From an uncultured Cellulophaga sp. (lineage in GTDB: Bacteria > Bacteroidota > Bacteroidia > Flavobacteriales > Flavobacteriaceae): DNA of 64,000 nt. How positions within the stretch are numbered: position 1 is the first letter of the stretch; each line of letters starts with the position of its first letter. A model generated the notes under the pieces. It had not been told where the DNA came from, searched no databases, and saw only the letters and a list, made by a program, of their open reading frames with translations. The translations under genes were made by a program, and so were the position numbers. The stretch covers positions 434,001 to 498,000 of the forward strand of contig CANLOV010000001.1 of NCBI GenBank assembly GCA_947492955.1, read 5' to 3'. This document shows, in pieces, positions 36,872-45,919 of the stretch.

Positions 36872-38002
36872 TTGAAAGACTTTAATATATTTTTAGCTTA
36901 TTCGGGTATTAGTACTATTCTTTTTCTAATTGTACTATTGAGTAAAACTTGGAAAAAGCGAGAAGCAAATATAATTTTAGCAGGGATTCTTTTTAGTTTT
37001 TTAATTTTATTTCTCACATATGTTTCTTCCTATTTAAAATGGTCTTTATTAAAATTAGTGTCACCTGTAGGAGCAATAACACCTTTTGCATTAGTAGCTT
37101 TTATTTATCAATATATTCAAACGATCTATTCATCTGAAATTAAAGCTAAAAAGTTGGTAAAAAGTTTACTTCCTTTTGGAGTAGCTTTTATTGTTTATAG
37201 TATTCCCCAGTACATATTAGAGCAATCTTTATATAATAAACTTATTTTATTTAAAATCATATCACTCTTAATTCCTTTTTTGGGTATAGTGTATATGGCT
37301 TATTATCTTTTTTTGAGCAGTAAATTATTGAAACGGTATAGAAGGTTGATAAAAAACAATTATTCTAATATGAGTACATTAGATTTGCAATGGTTATCTA
37401 TATGGATTAAAGGTTTTTTGTTGTTTTTAATTATAGATATGATTAGTGGGTTTATAGTTGTTTTTTACCCTGTTTATTCTGATTTAGCTTATGTAAACCT
37501 TTTTTATTTAGTGTTGCTTATTTGGTATATAGGTTATTATGGGGTAAATCAGTCTCAAGTTTTTCTGGTTTCAGAAGTTGCCCCAGAAACCATTGATAAG
37601 GAAGAATCTCAGGAAAAAATAAAGAAGACTGTTTCATATTTTAATTGCGAATCAGAAGAGTTTATTGAGCTTAAAACTAAGTTAAAGTATGTGTTTCTAG
37701 AGAAAGAACTTTTTAAAAGACAACATCTTTCTTTGAAAGAAACTGCAGATATTTTGTGTGTTTCAGATAAAAAACTATCACATTTACTTAATATCTGTCT
37801 AGCTTCCAATTTTTATGAATATGTTAATACATATCGTGTAGATTATTTTAGAAAAAAAATGGAAGAAGGTGCTGCAGAAAAATTAACTTTATTAGCTATT
37901 GCTTTTGAATCAGGATTTAATTCTAAAGCTACTTTTAATAGAGTATTCAAACAACAAGTTGGTATCACACCTATAGAATTCAAAAAAAACTTAAATAAAT
38001 AG
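36872..38002 (+). CDS. AraC-family regulator with N-terminal membrane domain
   Basis: A 376-residue protein. Residues 1-225 form about seven membrane helices joined by short loops. A linker (about 230-275) leads to a cytoplasmic AraC-type DNA-binding domain (about 280-376): LSLKETADILCVSDKKLSHLLN is the first helix-turn-helix and LLAIAFESGFNSKATFNRVFKQQVGITPIEF the second, with the family signature. Such proteins sense an envelope signal and regulate nearby genes. The start is TTG at 36872, 12 bases after the SpoU stop, with no earlier ATG in frame. It lies inside the segment bounded by the 69-bp repeats, together with the CPBP gene. Confidence 0.88.
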   Translation: MKDFNIFLAYSGISTILFLIVLLSKTWKKREANIILAGILFSFLILFLTYVSSYLKWSLLKLVSPVGAITPFALVAFIYQYIQTIYSSEIKAKKLVKSLLPFGVAFIVYSIPQYILEQSLYNKLILFKIISLLIPFLGIVYMAYYLFLSSKLLKRYRRLIKNNYSNMSTLDLQWLSIWIKGFLLFLIIDMISGFIVVFYPVYSDLAYVNLFYLVLLIWYIGYYGVNQSQVFLVSEVAPETIDKEESQEKIKKTVSYFNCESEEFIELKTKLKYVFLEKELFKRQHLSLKETADILCVSDKKLSHLLNICLASNFYEYVNTYRVDYFRKKMEEGAAEKLTLLAIAFESGFNSKATFNRVFKQQVGITPIEFKKNLNK

Positions 38003-38034
38003 TCTCATAGAATCCAGTGAGTCGATTAAAGCAT

Positions 38035-38075
38035 TGTTTATGTATTCATTTGTCTAAAATATGAATCAATAAACA
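38035..38075. promoter_or_regulatory. Interrupted dyad between the AraC and CPBP genes
   Basis: TGTTTAT and ATTCAT on one side pair with ATGAAT and ATAAACA on the other, with a 2-base mismatch in each arm and an 11-base centre. It ends 7 bases before the CPBP ATG. A dyad upstream of the CPBP gene and downstream of the AraC gene could be that regulator's site; this is inference. Confidence 0.4.
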
Positions 38076-38082
38076 GTATTTT

Positions 38083-38910
38083 ATGAAGACATTAAAGAGC
38101 ACGGAATCTAGTGTAGTAAGTTCAATAGATTGTAGAAGAAAGGCAAATAGCTATATGCTATTAGTTTTGGGGATTTCATGGGGATTTGGATTTTTAACGA
38201 TAGCACTTTTAGATTATTCAAATCCTATTGTTAAATCAATCATTATGTTTGTTTTTGCGTTTATTCCTGCAATTATAGCATTTGCCCTTAATAAAAAAGA
38301 GGGGGGTAAATGGAAAAATTTAAATTTTTATAAACCATCTTTAAAAGGGGCTTTTAGTGCTTTTTTTATTCCTATTATTTATTTTGGAATAATTATTAGT
38401 GTCCAAATTTTATTTGATATAAGAACAATGCCAGATTGGTCAAAGATTGGCTCTCCTTTAATGGGTACTCTTTTTATTGTTCTTGGGTACCCTTTAACTG
38501 CATTACTTATTATGGGTGAAGAGATAGGATGGAGAGGTTATTTACAAGTGAAAATGATTAATGGTTTTGGAGCTTTTAAAGGAGTGTTATTTTTAGGCCT
38601 AATTTGGGGTATTTGGCATATGCCTATTGCTTTACAAGGGTATAATTTTCCAAATCACCCCTATATAGAAGCTTTTGTAACTTATCCTTTAGTGGGTGTA
38701 GCACTTTCTTTTATTATAGCATATCTCGGATATTCTAAATATTCTATTTTTATAGGAGTATTGCTGCATGCTAGTAATAACCATTTTGGTAGTATAATGT
38801 TAGCTATAACTGAAACCCAAGATGAGTTTGCACATGCTATGATTTTTAATGCTTTTTACATAATAATTATATTAATTTTTGGATATTTATGGAAGAAAAA
38901 GGTTGTGTAA
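38083..38910 (+). CDS. CPBP-family intramembrane glutamic endopeptidase-like protein
   Basis: A 275-residue protein with about eight membrane helices. The CPBP (Abi/CAAX) motifs are complete: E146-E147-xxx-R151 in GEEIGWRGYLQ, H179 in WGIWHMPIAL, and H229 in GVLLHASNNHFG. Family members include Rce1 prenyl proteases and bacterial proteins linked to bacteriocin self-immunity or maturation. No bacteriocin precursor is seen. It follows the AraC-type gene by 80 bases and is inside the repeat-bounded segment, so a regulator/target pair is plausible. Confidence 0.88.
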   Translation: MKTLKSTESSVVSSIDCRRKANSYMLLVLGISWGFGFLTIALLDYSNPIVKSIIMFVFAFIPAIIAFALNKKEGGKWKNLNFYKPSLKGAFSAFFIPIIYFGIIISVQILFDIRTMPDWSKIGSPLMGTLFIVLGYPLTALLIMGEEIGWRGYLQVKMINGFGAFKGVLFLGLIWGIWHMPIALQGYNFPNHPYIEAFVTYPLVGVALSFIIAYLGYSKYSIFIGVLLHASNNHFGSIMLAITETQDEFAHAMIFNAFYIIIILIFGYLWKKKVV

Positions 38911-38933
38911 TAGTAATTCAAGAATTGGTTGCA

Positions 38934-39002
38934 AAACATATTTGTAAGTGCTGGTGTGGTAATTTGGGATGTATGGACTAAGTTAAAGGGGAATTGAAAA
39001 TA
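38934..39002 (+). repeat. Direct repeat copy 2: duplicated SpoU gene end
   Basis: This is the second copy of 36796-36864 (66 of 69 bases identical). It still encodes the SpoU C-terminus in frame with a stop, but has no gene body before it. It begins 23 bases after the CPBP stop and ends 8 bases before the next gene. The distance between copies is 2138 bases. Confidence 0.95.
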
Positions 39003-39010
39003 GTTTTATA

Positions 39011-39469
39011 TTGAAACATTTAGTGTTAAAAATAGTATTGCCATTAACGATAATATCGTTTACAATAGTTACAAAATGGTGGTATGTTATTCCTGTGGAT
39101 GCACCAGGTACAATAATGGCTGGTTTTCCATTAATATGGGTAAGCGATGGATGGCATACATCTATGTCCTTGCAAATATTTTTAATGGAATTTACAATTA
39201 ACTTTTTAATTTATTTTGTATTCTGGTATTTGCTCATAGCATCGCTCAATAAATATTGGAGAAAAATAAAAGCTAAAAAAATAATTACAATACCTCTGTT
39301 TGTAATAAGTATGTTAATAATTGTTTTAACAATTTTTATAGGAAGTATGCCCAATCACGTCTACAAAACAAAAAGGGATTTTGATATACAAGTTTTAGAT
39401 ACGGGGTATAAATTCTTTTGGCAACAGCGCAAGCGCCCTAATTTTAGTGATTATGATGTGCAGCAGTGA
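39011..39469 (+). CDS. Small membrane protein of unknown function
   Basis: A 152-residue protein starting at TTG 39011. Three membrane helices are predicted (about 7-22, 52-77 and 93-112), and a hydrophilic C-terminus follows (YKFFWQQRKRPNFSDYDV). I recognise no family. It begins 13 bases after the stop encoded in the second repeat, the same type of spacing (and the same TTG-AAA start) as the AraC-type gene after the first repeat. It may originally have followed the SpoU gene directly. Confidence 0.65.
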   Translation: MKHLVLKIVLPLTIISFTIVTKWWYVIPVDAPGTIMAGFPLIWVSDGWHTSMSLQIFLMEFTINFLIYFVFWYLLIASLNKYWRKIKAKKIITIPLFVISMLIIVLTIFIGSMPNHVYKTKRDFDIQVLDTGYKFFWQQRKRPNFSDYDVQQ

Positions 39470-39507
39470 ATCGGTTTTGATAATAAGTTGATATACAATT
39501 AAAAAAC

Positions 39508-39540
39508 AAAGCACCCAACCGAGTGGTTGGGTGCTTTTAA
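39508..39540 (+). terminator. Rho-independent terminator after the small membrane protein gene
   Basis: A perfect 13-bp stem (arms AAAGCACCCAACC and its complement) closes a GAGT loop and is followed by TTTT counting the stem end. It lies 39 bases after the stop and before the convergent folK fusion gene. Confidence 0.9.
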
Positions 39541-39630
39541 ATATATAATTGAGTTTAGTTGGTTTTCTAATTACGGGTGCGCAAGAAAGTAAAATATTTT
39601 CTTATAGACAAGAAAAGTGTCTAAATTTTC

Positions 39631-40776
39631 TTAAAATGATAAAGAAATGATATATTTCTGTAGCTTGTTCATAATAAATTCATAGTCATTTTGTCGATTC
39701 ACGAAATCGAGCTCACTAATGTCTATTACTAAGTTATTACGCTCAGGAGAGCCCTTTATAAAGTCAAAATAACTTCTATTAATTTTTTCTAGATAATCGC
39801 CAGTAATATTTTTTTCAAATTCTCTTCCTCTTTTTTTAATATTTTCTAGTAATCGTTCTGTGTTTTGGTATAAATACACGTAAACATCGGGGTTTTTTGC
39901 TTCTTTGTACATTAGGTGGAACATTTTTCGGTACAATTTATATTCCTCTTCTTGTAATGTAGTTTTTGCAAAAATTAAAGATTTATAAATATCGTAATCG
40001 GCAACCATAAAATCTTTAAATAAATCGAATTGCGAAGTGTCATCGGTATATTGTTGGTAACGATCTGCTAAAAAAGCCATTTCTAACGGAAAGGCATATC
40101 GACTTTGGTCCTCGTAAAATTTTGGTAAAAACGGATTGTCATCAAAACGTTCTAAAACTAATTTAGCACTATAATCTTGGCCTATTCTTTTACAAAGCGA
40201 AGTTTTTCCGGCACCAATATTTCCTTCAAAAGCAATGAGGTCTATTTGAGATAAAAGTGTTTCGCGGTCTTTGCATAGCAATTGCGGAATTTGCGTTACC
40301 TTACTCTTATCTCTGCATTCTTGTAAAAGATTTCTAGTGTCTTTATTTAAAATAGGATGATAAAACTGAGGGGCAACTTCTGCTAAAGGTTTTAAAACAA
40401 ATCTTCGTTCTTGTAATTTAGGATGGGGAATAGTTAATTCCTCGGTATTTATTACCTCATATTCATAATATATAATATCTATATCTACAGACCTAGATTG
40501 GTATCCTTCTTGGTTAGATCGCGTTCTGCCGAGTTCTGTTTCAATTTGTAGTATAGTATCTAACAAGCGATTTGGGTTCATCTTAGTCTCAATACTAATA
40601 CATGCATTTAGAAAATCATCACCATCAAAACCTAGTGCAGGTGTCTGGTAAACATTAGAGATACTAGATATTTGGCCTACTCTTTTGTGCAATATAAATA
40701 ATGCATCTTGTAGGTTGTTAAATTTATCTCCAAGGTTACTTCCTAGAGAAAGATAGGTTGTTTTTGTCTTTGTCAT
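39631..40776 (-). CDS. folK: FolK-deoxynucleoside kinase fusion protein
   Basis: A 381-residue two-domain protein; the frame opens 36 codons earlier, but ATG 40776 (MTKTKTTYLSLGSNLGDK) is the natural HPPK start. Residues 1-155 are 6-hydroxymethyl-7,8-dihydropterin pyrophosphokinase: LGSNLGD at 11-17, magnesium ligands D98 and D100 in SVDIDII, and PHPKLQERRFVLKPL. Residues 178-381 are a deoxynucleoside kinase: P-loop GNIGAGKT (185-192), a DRY segment (FLADRYQQ) and an Arg-rich lid (IKKRGREFEKNI). The first domain works in folate synthesis; the second phosphorylates a deoxynucleoside, substrate unknown. Such a fusion is known in Bacteroidota. The two parts are joined without frameshift. Confidence 0.92.
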   Translation of the reverse strand: MTKTKTTYLSLGSNLGDKFNNLQDALFILHKRVGQISSISNVYQTPALGFDGDDFLNACISIETKMNPNRLLDTILQIETELGRTRSNQEGYQSRSVDIDIIYYEYEVINTEELTIPHPKLQERRFVLKPLAEVAPQFYHPILNKDTRNLLQECRDKSKVTQIPQLLCKDRETLLSQIDLIAFEGNIGAGKTSLCKRIGQDYSAKLVLERFDDNPFLPKFYEDQSRYAFPLEMAFLADRYQQYTDDTSQFDLFKDFMVADYDIYKSLIFAKTTLQEEEYKLYRKMFHLMYKEAKNPDVYVYLYQNTERLLENIKKRGREFEKNITGDYLEKINRSYFDFIKGSPERNNLVIDISELDFVNRQNDYEFIMNKLQKYIISLSF

Positions 40777-40913
40777 ATTTAAGTAGTAGCAAAATAAATA
40801 AAAGAAACCAATATCAATAAAAGAAATGCTAAATATATTTTTTTGTAGGTAAAATTCATTAGAGAGAGGGTATAAAGACATCATTGGTTATATTTGAAAA
40901 AAAAATGGTATTA

Positions 40914-42674
40914 ATGAAATTTTTAAGAAACTTACTTGCTGCAATAATTGGTTGTCTTGTGGCCTTTGGAATTATATTTATTATGTTTTTTGTTTTTGCT
41001 GCTTTGTTTGGTAATGCAGAAGATACCGTAACCATTGATAAAGATTCTGTTTTAGAATTGCAGCTAAAAAAACCAATTATGGATTATGTGGGTACTAATG
41101 AGGCGGACCCTTTTTCTGTTTTATTTCAAGAAAATCAGGGTTTAGATGAAATTATACATGCCATTAAAGTGGCTAAAACAGATGATAGAATACAAGGGAT
41201 AAGTATTAAGAATAATTTTGCATTGGCTGGTATGGCACAAATGAAAGCTATCCGTAATGCCTTAGAAGATTTTAAAACTAGTGGAAAGTTTATTTATGCC
41301 TTTGGCGATATTTATATGCAGAAAGATTATTATTTGGCAAGTGTAGCAGATAAAATGTATGTTAATATTGTAGGTGGCGTAGATTTTAAGGGGCTTGCTT
41401 CAGAAGTTTTATTTTTTAAAGATTTGCAAGAGAAAACGGGCGTAACTATGGAAGTTATTCGTCATGGTAAATATAAGAGTGCCGTAGAGCCATTTTTATC
41501 TAATACAATGAGTGATGCCAATAGAACTCAAATACAAGAACTTTTAGAATCTTTATGGGGTTCTGTGGTAGAAGATATTTCTGAAAGTAGAGGAATTAGT
41601 CCAGAGAATTTAAATATTATAGCAGATACATTAGGTGCAAGAACCACAAAATACGCAAGTGATATAGGTGTAATAGATGGAGCTTTGCATTTTGATGAGT
41701 ATGAAGCAAAATTAAAAGAAGTAGCGGGTGTATCTGAGGAAGATGACTTGTCTTATATAGATATAGACAAATACATACAATCTTCCAACAAAAAGAAAAT
41801 TAATTCTGGAAAAGATAAAATTGCTGTAATATATGCACAGGGAGAGATTATTTATGGTAAAGGCGGTCCCAATGTTATTGGTCAGGATATTATTATAGAA
41901 GCTCTTACGAAAGCAAGAGAGAAAGAGTCTGTTAAAGCAATTGTATTGCGTGTAGATTCTCCAGGGGGTAGTGCACTAACATCCGATATTATTTGGAGAG
42001 AAGTAGAGTTAACCAAAAAAATAAAACCAGTAATAGTTTCTATGGGTAATTTAGCAGCATCGGGAGGCTATTATATTTCTGCCGGAGCTAATAAAATTTT
42101 TGCAGAACCAACAACTATTACAGGTTCTATAGGTGTATTTGGGGTAATTCCTAATTTAACAGAACTATCTAAAGATATTGGAATTAATGCAGAGCAAGTA
42201 GGAACAAATAAAAACTCGGTAGATTATTCTGTTTTTGAACCTATGACCAACACGTTTAGAGGAAACATGCAAGAAGGGATAGAAGAGATTTATCGTACTT
42301 TTTTATCGAGAGTTTCTAACGGGCGAGGCATATCTATGGAAGAAGCAGATGCCATTGCACAAGGACGTGTTTGGAGTGGTATAGATGCTAAAAAAATAGG
42401 ATTGGTAGATGAACTAGGTGGTTTAGATGATGCCATTGCTGCTGCTGCGGAAATGGTAGATTTGGATACCTACGGAATAAAAAAATATCCTAAGTATAAA
42501 ACAGGTCTAGAAAAAATAATGGAAGACTTTGGAGGGGCAGCAACTCGTTTAAAAACTAAAGCTATAAAAGAGGAAATAGGAATAGAAGCTTATACAATAT
42601 TAAAAGAGGTGCAATCTGCTATGAAACAAAAAGGAGTACAAGCCAGAATGCCTTTTGCTTTGGATATTAAATAA
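40914..42674 (+). CDS. sppA: Signal peptide peptidase SppA, 67K type
   Basis: A 586-residue inner-membrane serine protease that digests cleaved signal peptides. The ATG at 40914 (MKFLRNLLAAIIGC) is preferred; the frame opens at a TTG ten codons earlier. One N-terminal membrane helix is followed by a tandem of two ClpP-like halves. The catalytic dyad is split as in E. coli SppA: general base K188 in GKYKSAVEPF and nucleophile S383 in MGNLAASGGYY. The length fits the long form. The next small gene starts 2 bases after the stop and is probably cotranslated. Confidence 0.95.
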   Translation: MKFLRNLLAAIIGCLVAFGIIFIMFFVFAALFGNAEDTVTIDKDSVLELQLKKPIMDYVGTNEADPFSVLFQENQGLDEIIHAIKVAKTDDRIQGISIKNNFALAGMAQMKAIRNALEDFKTSGKFIYAFGDIYMQKDYYLASVADKMYVNIVGGVDFKGLASEVLFFKDLQEKTGVTMEVIRHGKYKSAVEPFLSNTMSDANRTQIQELLESLWGSVVEDISESRGISPENLNIIADTLGARTTKYASDIGVIDGALHFDEYEAKLKEVAGVSEEDDLSYIDIDKYIQSSNKKKINSGKDKIAVIYAQGEIIYGKGGPNVIGQDIIIEALTKAREKESVKAIVLRVDSPGGSALTSDIIWREVELTKKIKPVIVSMGNLAASGGYYISAGANKIFAEPTTITGSIGVFGVIPNLTELSKDIGINAEQVGTNKNSVDYSVFEPMTNTFRGNMQEGIEEIYRTFLSRVSNGRGISMEEADAIAQGRVWSGIDAKKIGLVDELGGLDDAIAAAAEMVDLDTYGIKKYPKYKTGLEKIMEDFGGAATRLKTKAIKEEIGIEAYTILKEVQSAMKQKGVQARMPFALDIK

Positions 42675-42676
42675 AA

Positions 42677-42892
42677 ATGAACAATACTATAAAAGCAAAA
42701 ATTAGTGCTATTTGTGATGCTAAAATTGCTGCAAAAGGAGAAAATGTAGGCTTGTCTTTTTATGCATTTTTTGCTAATAAAAATGATAATCCAGAACTGT
42801 TAATGCAAGTAGCTCAATGGTGGATATTAGATCATAAATTAAACCATTTTGAAAAAGCAACTAAGATTAAAAAATTAATAAATAAACAATAA
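42677..42892 (+). CDS. Small conserved-type hypothetical protein
   Basis: A 71-residue, soluble, mostly helical protein with one cysteine and two tryptophans (AQWWILDHKL). No signal or membrane segment. It begins 2 bases after sppA and ends right before the shared terminator, so it is the second gene of the sppA unit. I do not recognise a function. Confidence 0.75.
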   Translation: MNNTIKAKISAICDAKIAAKGENVGLSFYAFFANKNDNPELLMQVAQWWILDHKLNHFEKATKIKKLINKQ

Positions 42893-42922
42893 AAAATGCC
42901 TCGTAATTACGAGGCATTTTTT
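42891..42922. terminator. Bidirectional terminator between the sppA unit and the OmpA/TSP3 gene
   Basis: A perfect inverted repeat (arms of 16 bases; core ATGCCTCGTAA with its complement) lies between the convergent genes and overlaps the last base pair of the upstream stop codon. A and T runs flank both sides, so it can serve both transcripts. Confidence 0.92.
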
Positions 42923-42942
42923 ATTGTTTTTATCCCGTTAAA

Positions 42943-45051
42943 TTATTTAACTAGATTAATTTCTACTCTTCTGTTTTTAGCTCTACCATCTTTGTACATG
43001 TTGGTAGCTATGGGTTTTGTTTCACCGTATCCTATAGAGGATAATCTGGCAGCATTAATACCCTTGTTAATTAAAAATTGTTTTACAGACTGGGCTCTGT
43101 TTTCTGAAAGTTTTAAGTTGTTTGCTGCTGAGCCAATACTATCTGTATGTCCTTCTATTATAAAATTAGCATTAGGATATTCTTTTAAGATGTTAATAAT
43201 ATCTACTAATACTGCTGTAGATTCTGCTTTAATAGAAGATTTTCCAGAGTTAAATAAAATGGTTTTTGCATACTCATTTAATGTTTTTTGAACTTCTTTG
43301 GTAACTACTTCTTCTATTTCGGGACACCCTTTATTAGCAACAGTACCTATTTCATTAATACAGTTATCATCTTTATCTAAAACACTATCACCATCAGTAT
43401 CTTTCCATGGACAACCATTATTGTCTATAGCACCAGCTTCTTCGGGACAATTATCTACATTATCTAATAAAGAATCACCATCTGTATCTTCCCAAGGGCA
43501 TCCATCGTTTTCTTTTTCTCCTGCTATTTCTGGGCATTTGTCTTCGTTGTCTAAAACACCATCTTCATCAGTATCTCCCCAAGGACATCCATTATTTTCT
43601 ACAGAGCCAGGTGTTTTAGGGCATTTATCTAATTTATTAATAATACCATCTCCGTCTTTATCTTTTGGTTTAGATTGGTATACAGGAATTTTTACACCAG
43701 CATAAACATCTGCACCATTAGATTTATCACTGAATAAAGAAATAAGAGAGCCAGAACCAATATATAATGGGCCAGCTCTTAAACCAGCTCCTACTTGAAA
43801 TCCATTGTATTGAACTAAACTCATTGGTACATAAAAACTAAACCATTTACTTTCAAAACGAGGGGTTAGTGAAGCAACATTAGCTATGCTGTTTACATTT
43901 TCTTTGTTTTTTGAAGTAATTGCTATATCACTATTTAGGTTTACATAAAAATGATTGTTAAGGCTCCAGTCTACATTTAAATGCAATGCAGTAGGTAAAA
44001 TAGCTTTTACACTATTTTGACTGTTAGTTCTAGAATATAAGTTGTTTAGTATATCTTCAAAACTATCTTCATTTTCAATATCTTCTTCGCTAATACCAGT
44101 TGGGTTATTAATATCAAAAGCCTCTTCTAGTCCGTCTTTGTAATTTATAGCACCTAAATCGGTTAAAGATAAACCTACTTTTATTTTGTATTTATTTTTA
44201 TCTTTTTGAGTGTAAGTTTCTCCATCTGCATTTGTAGAGGTGTAGTTTGCATAACCTGGTCTCCATTCATAAGTAAAACCTAAATCTAAGCCAAAACCAG
44301 TTGCATTTTTAGGAATTTCAAACTCATAATCATCATTATCAAAATCGGCACTACGACCATAAGAAATGTCTCCGCTAGATATAACATTTCCGGTAGTAAA
44401 TCCGCCACCTAAATCGGTGCCATCAGCATCATAATTTATAGTTGCATTTTTTCCGCGAGTATAAATGTTTCCTATTCCTTGTAGAAATTTTAATGACACT
44501 CCTCCTTTTAGAAAGTGTTTTTCTTTATCCATTAAAACTCTGGCATAAGTAAGCCCTATTTCTGTCCATCCATGTCCAGTAGCATAAAAATCACCTTCAT
44601 TTAAAACAAAATCATTATTCTCATCAAAATCATTATCTATTTTATCAATAGATTCACCATTTATTTCATGCACATTAACGAAGCTTCTAACTCTTGTAAA
44701 AACGGCAATAGAACTCTTTTTGCTAATATTAAACATAAAAGAGGGACCTAAAATATCTGTGTTTATAATAGCATTGTTATTAATAGTAGGTGTTTTTTTA
44801 GCGTCAAGATCAAAATCAAAATCGTCTTTAATGGCGTCAAAAGCTTTTAATCCATAGTAGTCATTACTAAAAAATACACTTGCGCCAACTAAGTTAATAT
44901 CTGTTTTAAAGCGCGAATCTACAATGTTTGATGGGTTAGCTATAACACTATTAACACCACTGTAATTGTCTGTAAGATAGCCCAGGTATGATTGTGCTTT
45001 TGCAGTTAAAGCGCTGGCTAATAACATTGTAGAGATAATAATTTTTTTCAT
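42943..45051 (-). CDS. Outer-membrane OmpA-family protein with TSP type-3 repeats (DUF5723-like N-terminus)
   Basis: A 702-residue protein. Sec signal at 1-19 (ALTAKAQ). Residues 20-460 look like a beta-barrel of the DUF5723 type ([20 protein letters not shown] at the mature start). Four 29-residue thrombospondin type-3-like repeats follow (about 464-579), each with DxDxDG(x)LD calcium-binding loops and a CP...GCPW pair of cysteines. The C-terminal OmpA domain (about 590-702) has [27 protein letters not shown] and GYGETKPI, which bind peptidoglycan. It likely anchors the outer membrane to the cell wall. It is monocistronic. Confidence 0.93.
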   Translation of the reverse strand: MKKIIISTMLLASALTAKAQSYLGYLTDNYSGVNSVIANPSNIVDSRFKTDINLVGASVFFSNDYYGLKAFDAIKDDFDFDLDAKKTPTINNNAIINTDILGPSFMFNISKKSSIAVFTRVRSFVNVHEINGESIDKIDNDFDENNDFVLNEGDFYATGHGWTEIGLTYARVLMDKEKHFLKGGVSLKFLQGIGNIYTRGKNATINYDADGTDLGGGFTTGNVISSGDISYGRSADFDNDDYEFEIPKNATGFGLDLGFTYEWRPGYANYTSTNADGETYTQKDKNKYKIKVGLSLTDLGAINYKDGLEEAFDINNPTGISEEDIENEDSFEDILNNLYSRTNSQNSVKAILPTALHLNVDWSLNNHFYVNLNSDIAITSKNKENVNSIANVASLTPRFESKWFSFYVPMSLVQYNGFQVGAGLRAGPLYIGSGSLISLFSDKSNGADVYAGVKIPVYQSKPKDKDGDGIINKLDKCPKTPGSVENNGCPWGDTDEDGVLDNEDKCPEIAGEKENDGCPWEDTDGDSLLDNVDNCPEEAGAIDNNGCPWKDTDGDSVLDKDDNCINEIGTVANKGCPEIEEVVTKEVQKTLNEYAKTILFNSGKSSIKAESTAVLVDIINILKEYPNANFIIEGHTDSIGSAANNLKLSENRAQSVKQFLINKGINAARLSSIGYGETKPIATNMYKDGRAKNRRVEINLVK
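43315..43662 (-). repeat. Four tandem 29-codon TSP3-type repeats
   Basis: Within the OmpA-family gene the unit DTDGDxxLDxxDxCPxxxGxxxNxGCPW recurs four times, 87 bases each, with drift in the codons. The calcium-binding aspartates are kept in all four; the fourth copy has lost CP (NCINE). Confidence 0.85.
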
Positions 45052-45112
45052 AGAATTTGTGTTGAGTTTAATTTTGTACTTTATTTATTTATACTAAAAC
45101 GGAATAACGCGC

Positions 45113-45120
45113 TACATTTG
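45113..45120 (+). promoter_or_regulatory. Candidate -7 box of the queuosine transporter gene
   Basis: TACATTTG matches TAnnTTTG, 55 bases before the ATG. No TTG at the usual -33 spacing. Confidence 0.4.
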
Positions 45121-45175
45121 TTAATATTGCTTTAAAAAAGGAGTTTTGTAATATCGTGAACATAAAAAATAGGAT

Positions 45176-45886
45176 ATGAATTTTAAAGACAAAAAGCTAG
45201 CTTTTACAATTTATTTATACTTGGGAGCACTTTTTATAACTTCGTTAGTGGTGTGCAACCTTATTTTTCAGAAGTTTTTTTACTGGAAACCATTTGGAGA
45301 TGTAACCCTTTTTGGTGCGCCATTATTTGAGATTTCAGTAGGGCTGTTACCTTATCCTATTACATTTTTAATTACCGATTTAATATCAGAAATTTACGGT
45401 AGAAAAAAAGCAAACCAAGTAGTAACAGCTGGGATATTTGCTTCTGTTTTTTCTATGGGTATTATATTGTTAGCAAACAAGGTGCCAGCAATAAGTGCTT
45501 CACCTGTAAATAACAGTGATTTTAGTAAGGTATTTGCATTATCACCAATAGCAGTGTTGGCTTCTATGTTGGCTTATCTTTTAGCGCAATATGTAGATGT
45601 GGCTATTTATCATTTTTGGAAAAAGTTGACTAAAGGCAAACATTTATGGTTGCGTAATAATTTTTCTACTTTTCTTTCTCAATTTTTAGATACCCTTACC
45701 GTAGTATTGCTTTTGTGTGTTTTTAAGGTTTTGCCTTGGAATTTGTTCTATGGATTAGTTATTAGCAGTTTTATATTTAAGTTAATTATAGCATTTATAG
45801 ACACCCCTTTCTTGTATTTATTCGTATATATGTTCAGAAAACGATTCCGTTTAGCTGTAGGAGAAGAAATACAGTTAGAAATGTAG
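45176..45886 (+). CDS. yhhQ: Queuosine precursor transporter (YhhQ family)
   Basis: A 236-residue membrane protein with about six helices. Family segments: LVVCNLIFQKFF, LPYPITFLITDLISEIYGRKKANQVV (the conserved DLISE-YG block) and LRNNFSTFLSQFLDTLTVV (helix with conserved Ser-Gln-Asp). YhhQ proteins import the 7-deazaguanine precursors of the tRNA base queuosine. It is transcribed alone. Confidence 0.92.
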   Translation: MNFKDKKLAFTIYLYLGALFITSLVVCNLIFQKFFYWKPFGDVTLFGAPLFEISVGLLPYPITFLITDLISEIYGRKKANQVVTAGIFASVFSMGIILLANKVPAISASPVNNSDFSKVFALSPIAVLASMLAYLLAQYVDVAIYHFWKKLTKGKHLWLRNNFSTFLSQFLDTLTVVLLLCVFKVLPWNLFYGLVISSFIFKLIIAFIDTPFLYLFVYMFRKRFRLAVGEEIQLEM

Positions 45887-45919
45887 TTATTATACAACCC
45901 CGATTATAATTTATGTACT

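Noticed and set aside
36872-38910. AraC/CPBP segment considered as an insertion sequence
   Set aside because: No transposase, no terminal inverted repeats and no short target duplication; only the longer gene-end repeat is present.
43315-43662. Regular 87-base repeats considered as a CRISPR-like array
   Set aside because: They keep a reading frame and amino-acid pattern with drifting bases, have no unique spacers, and are calcium-binding protein repeats.
43298-43705. A 135-codon plus-strand frame rich in Ser/Pro repeats
   Set aside because: It is the antisense of the TSP3 repeats in the OmpA-family gene; its repeats are a mirror of the real ones.
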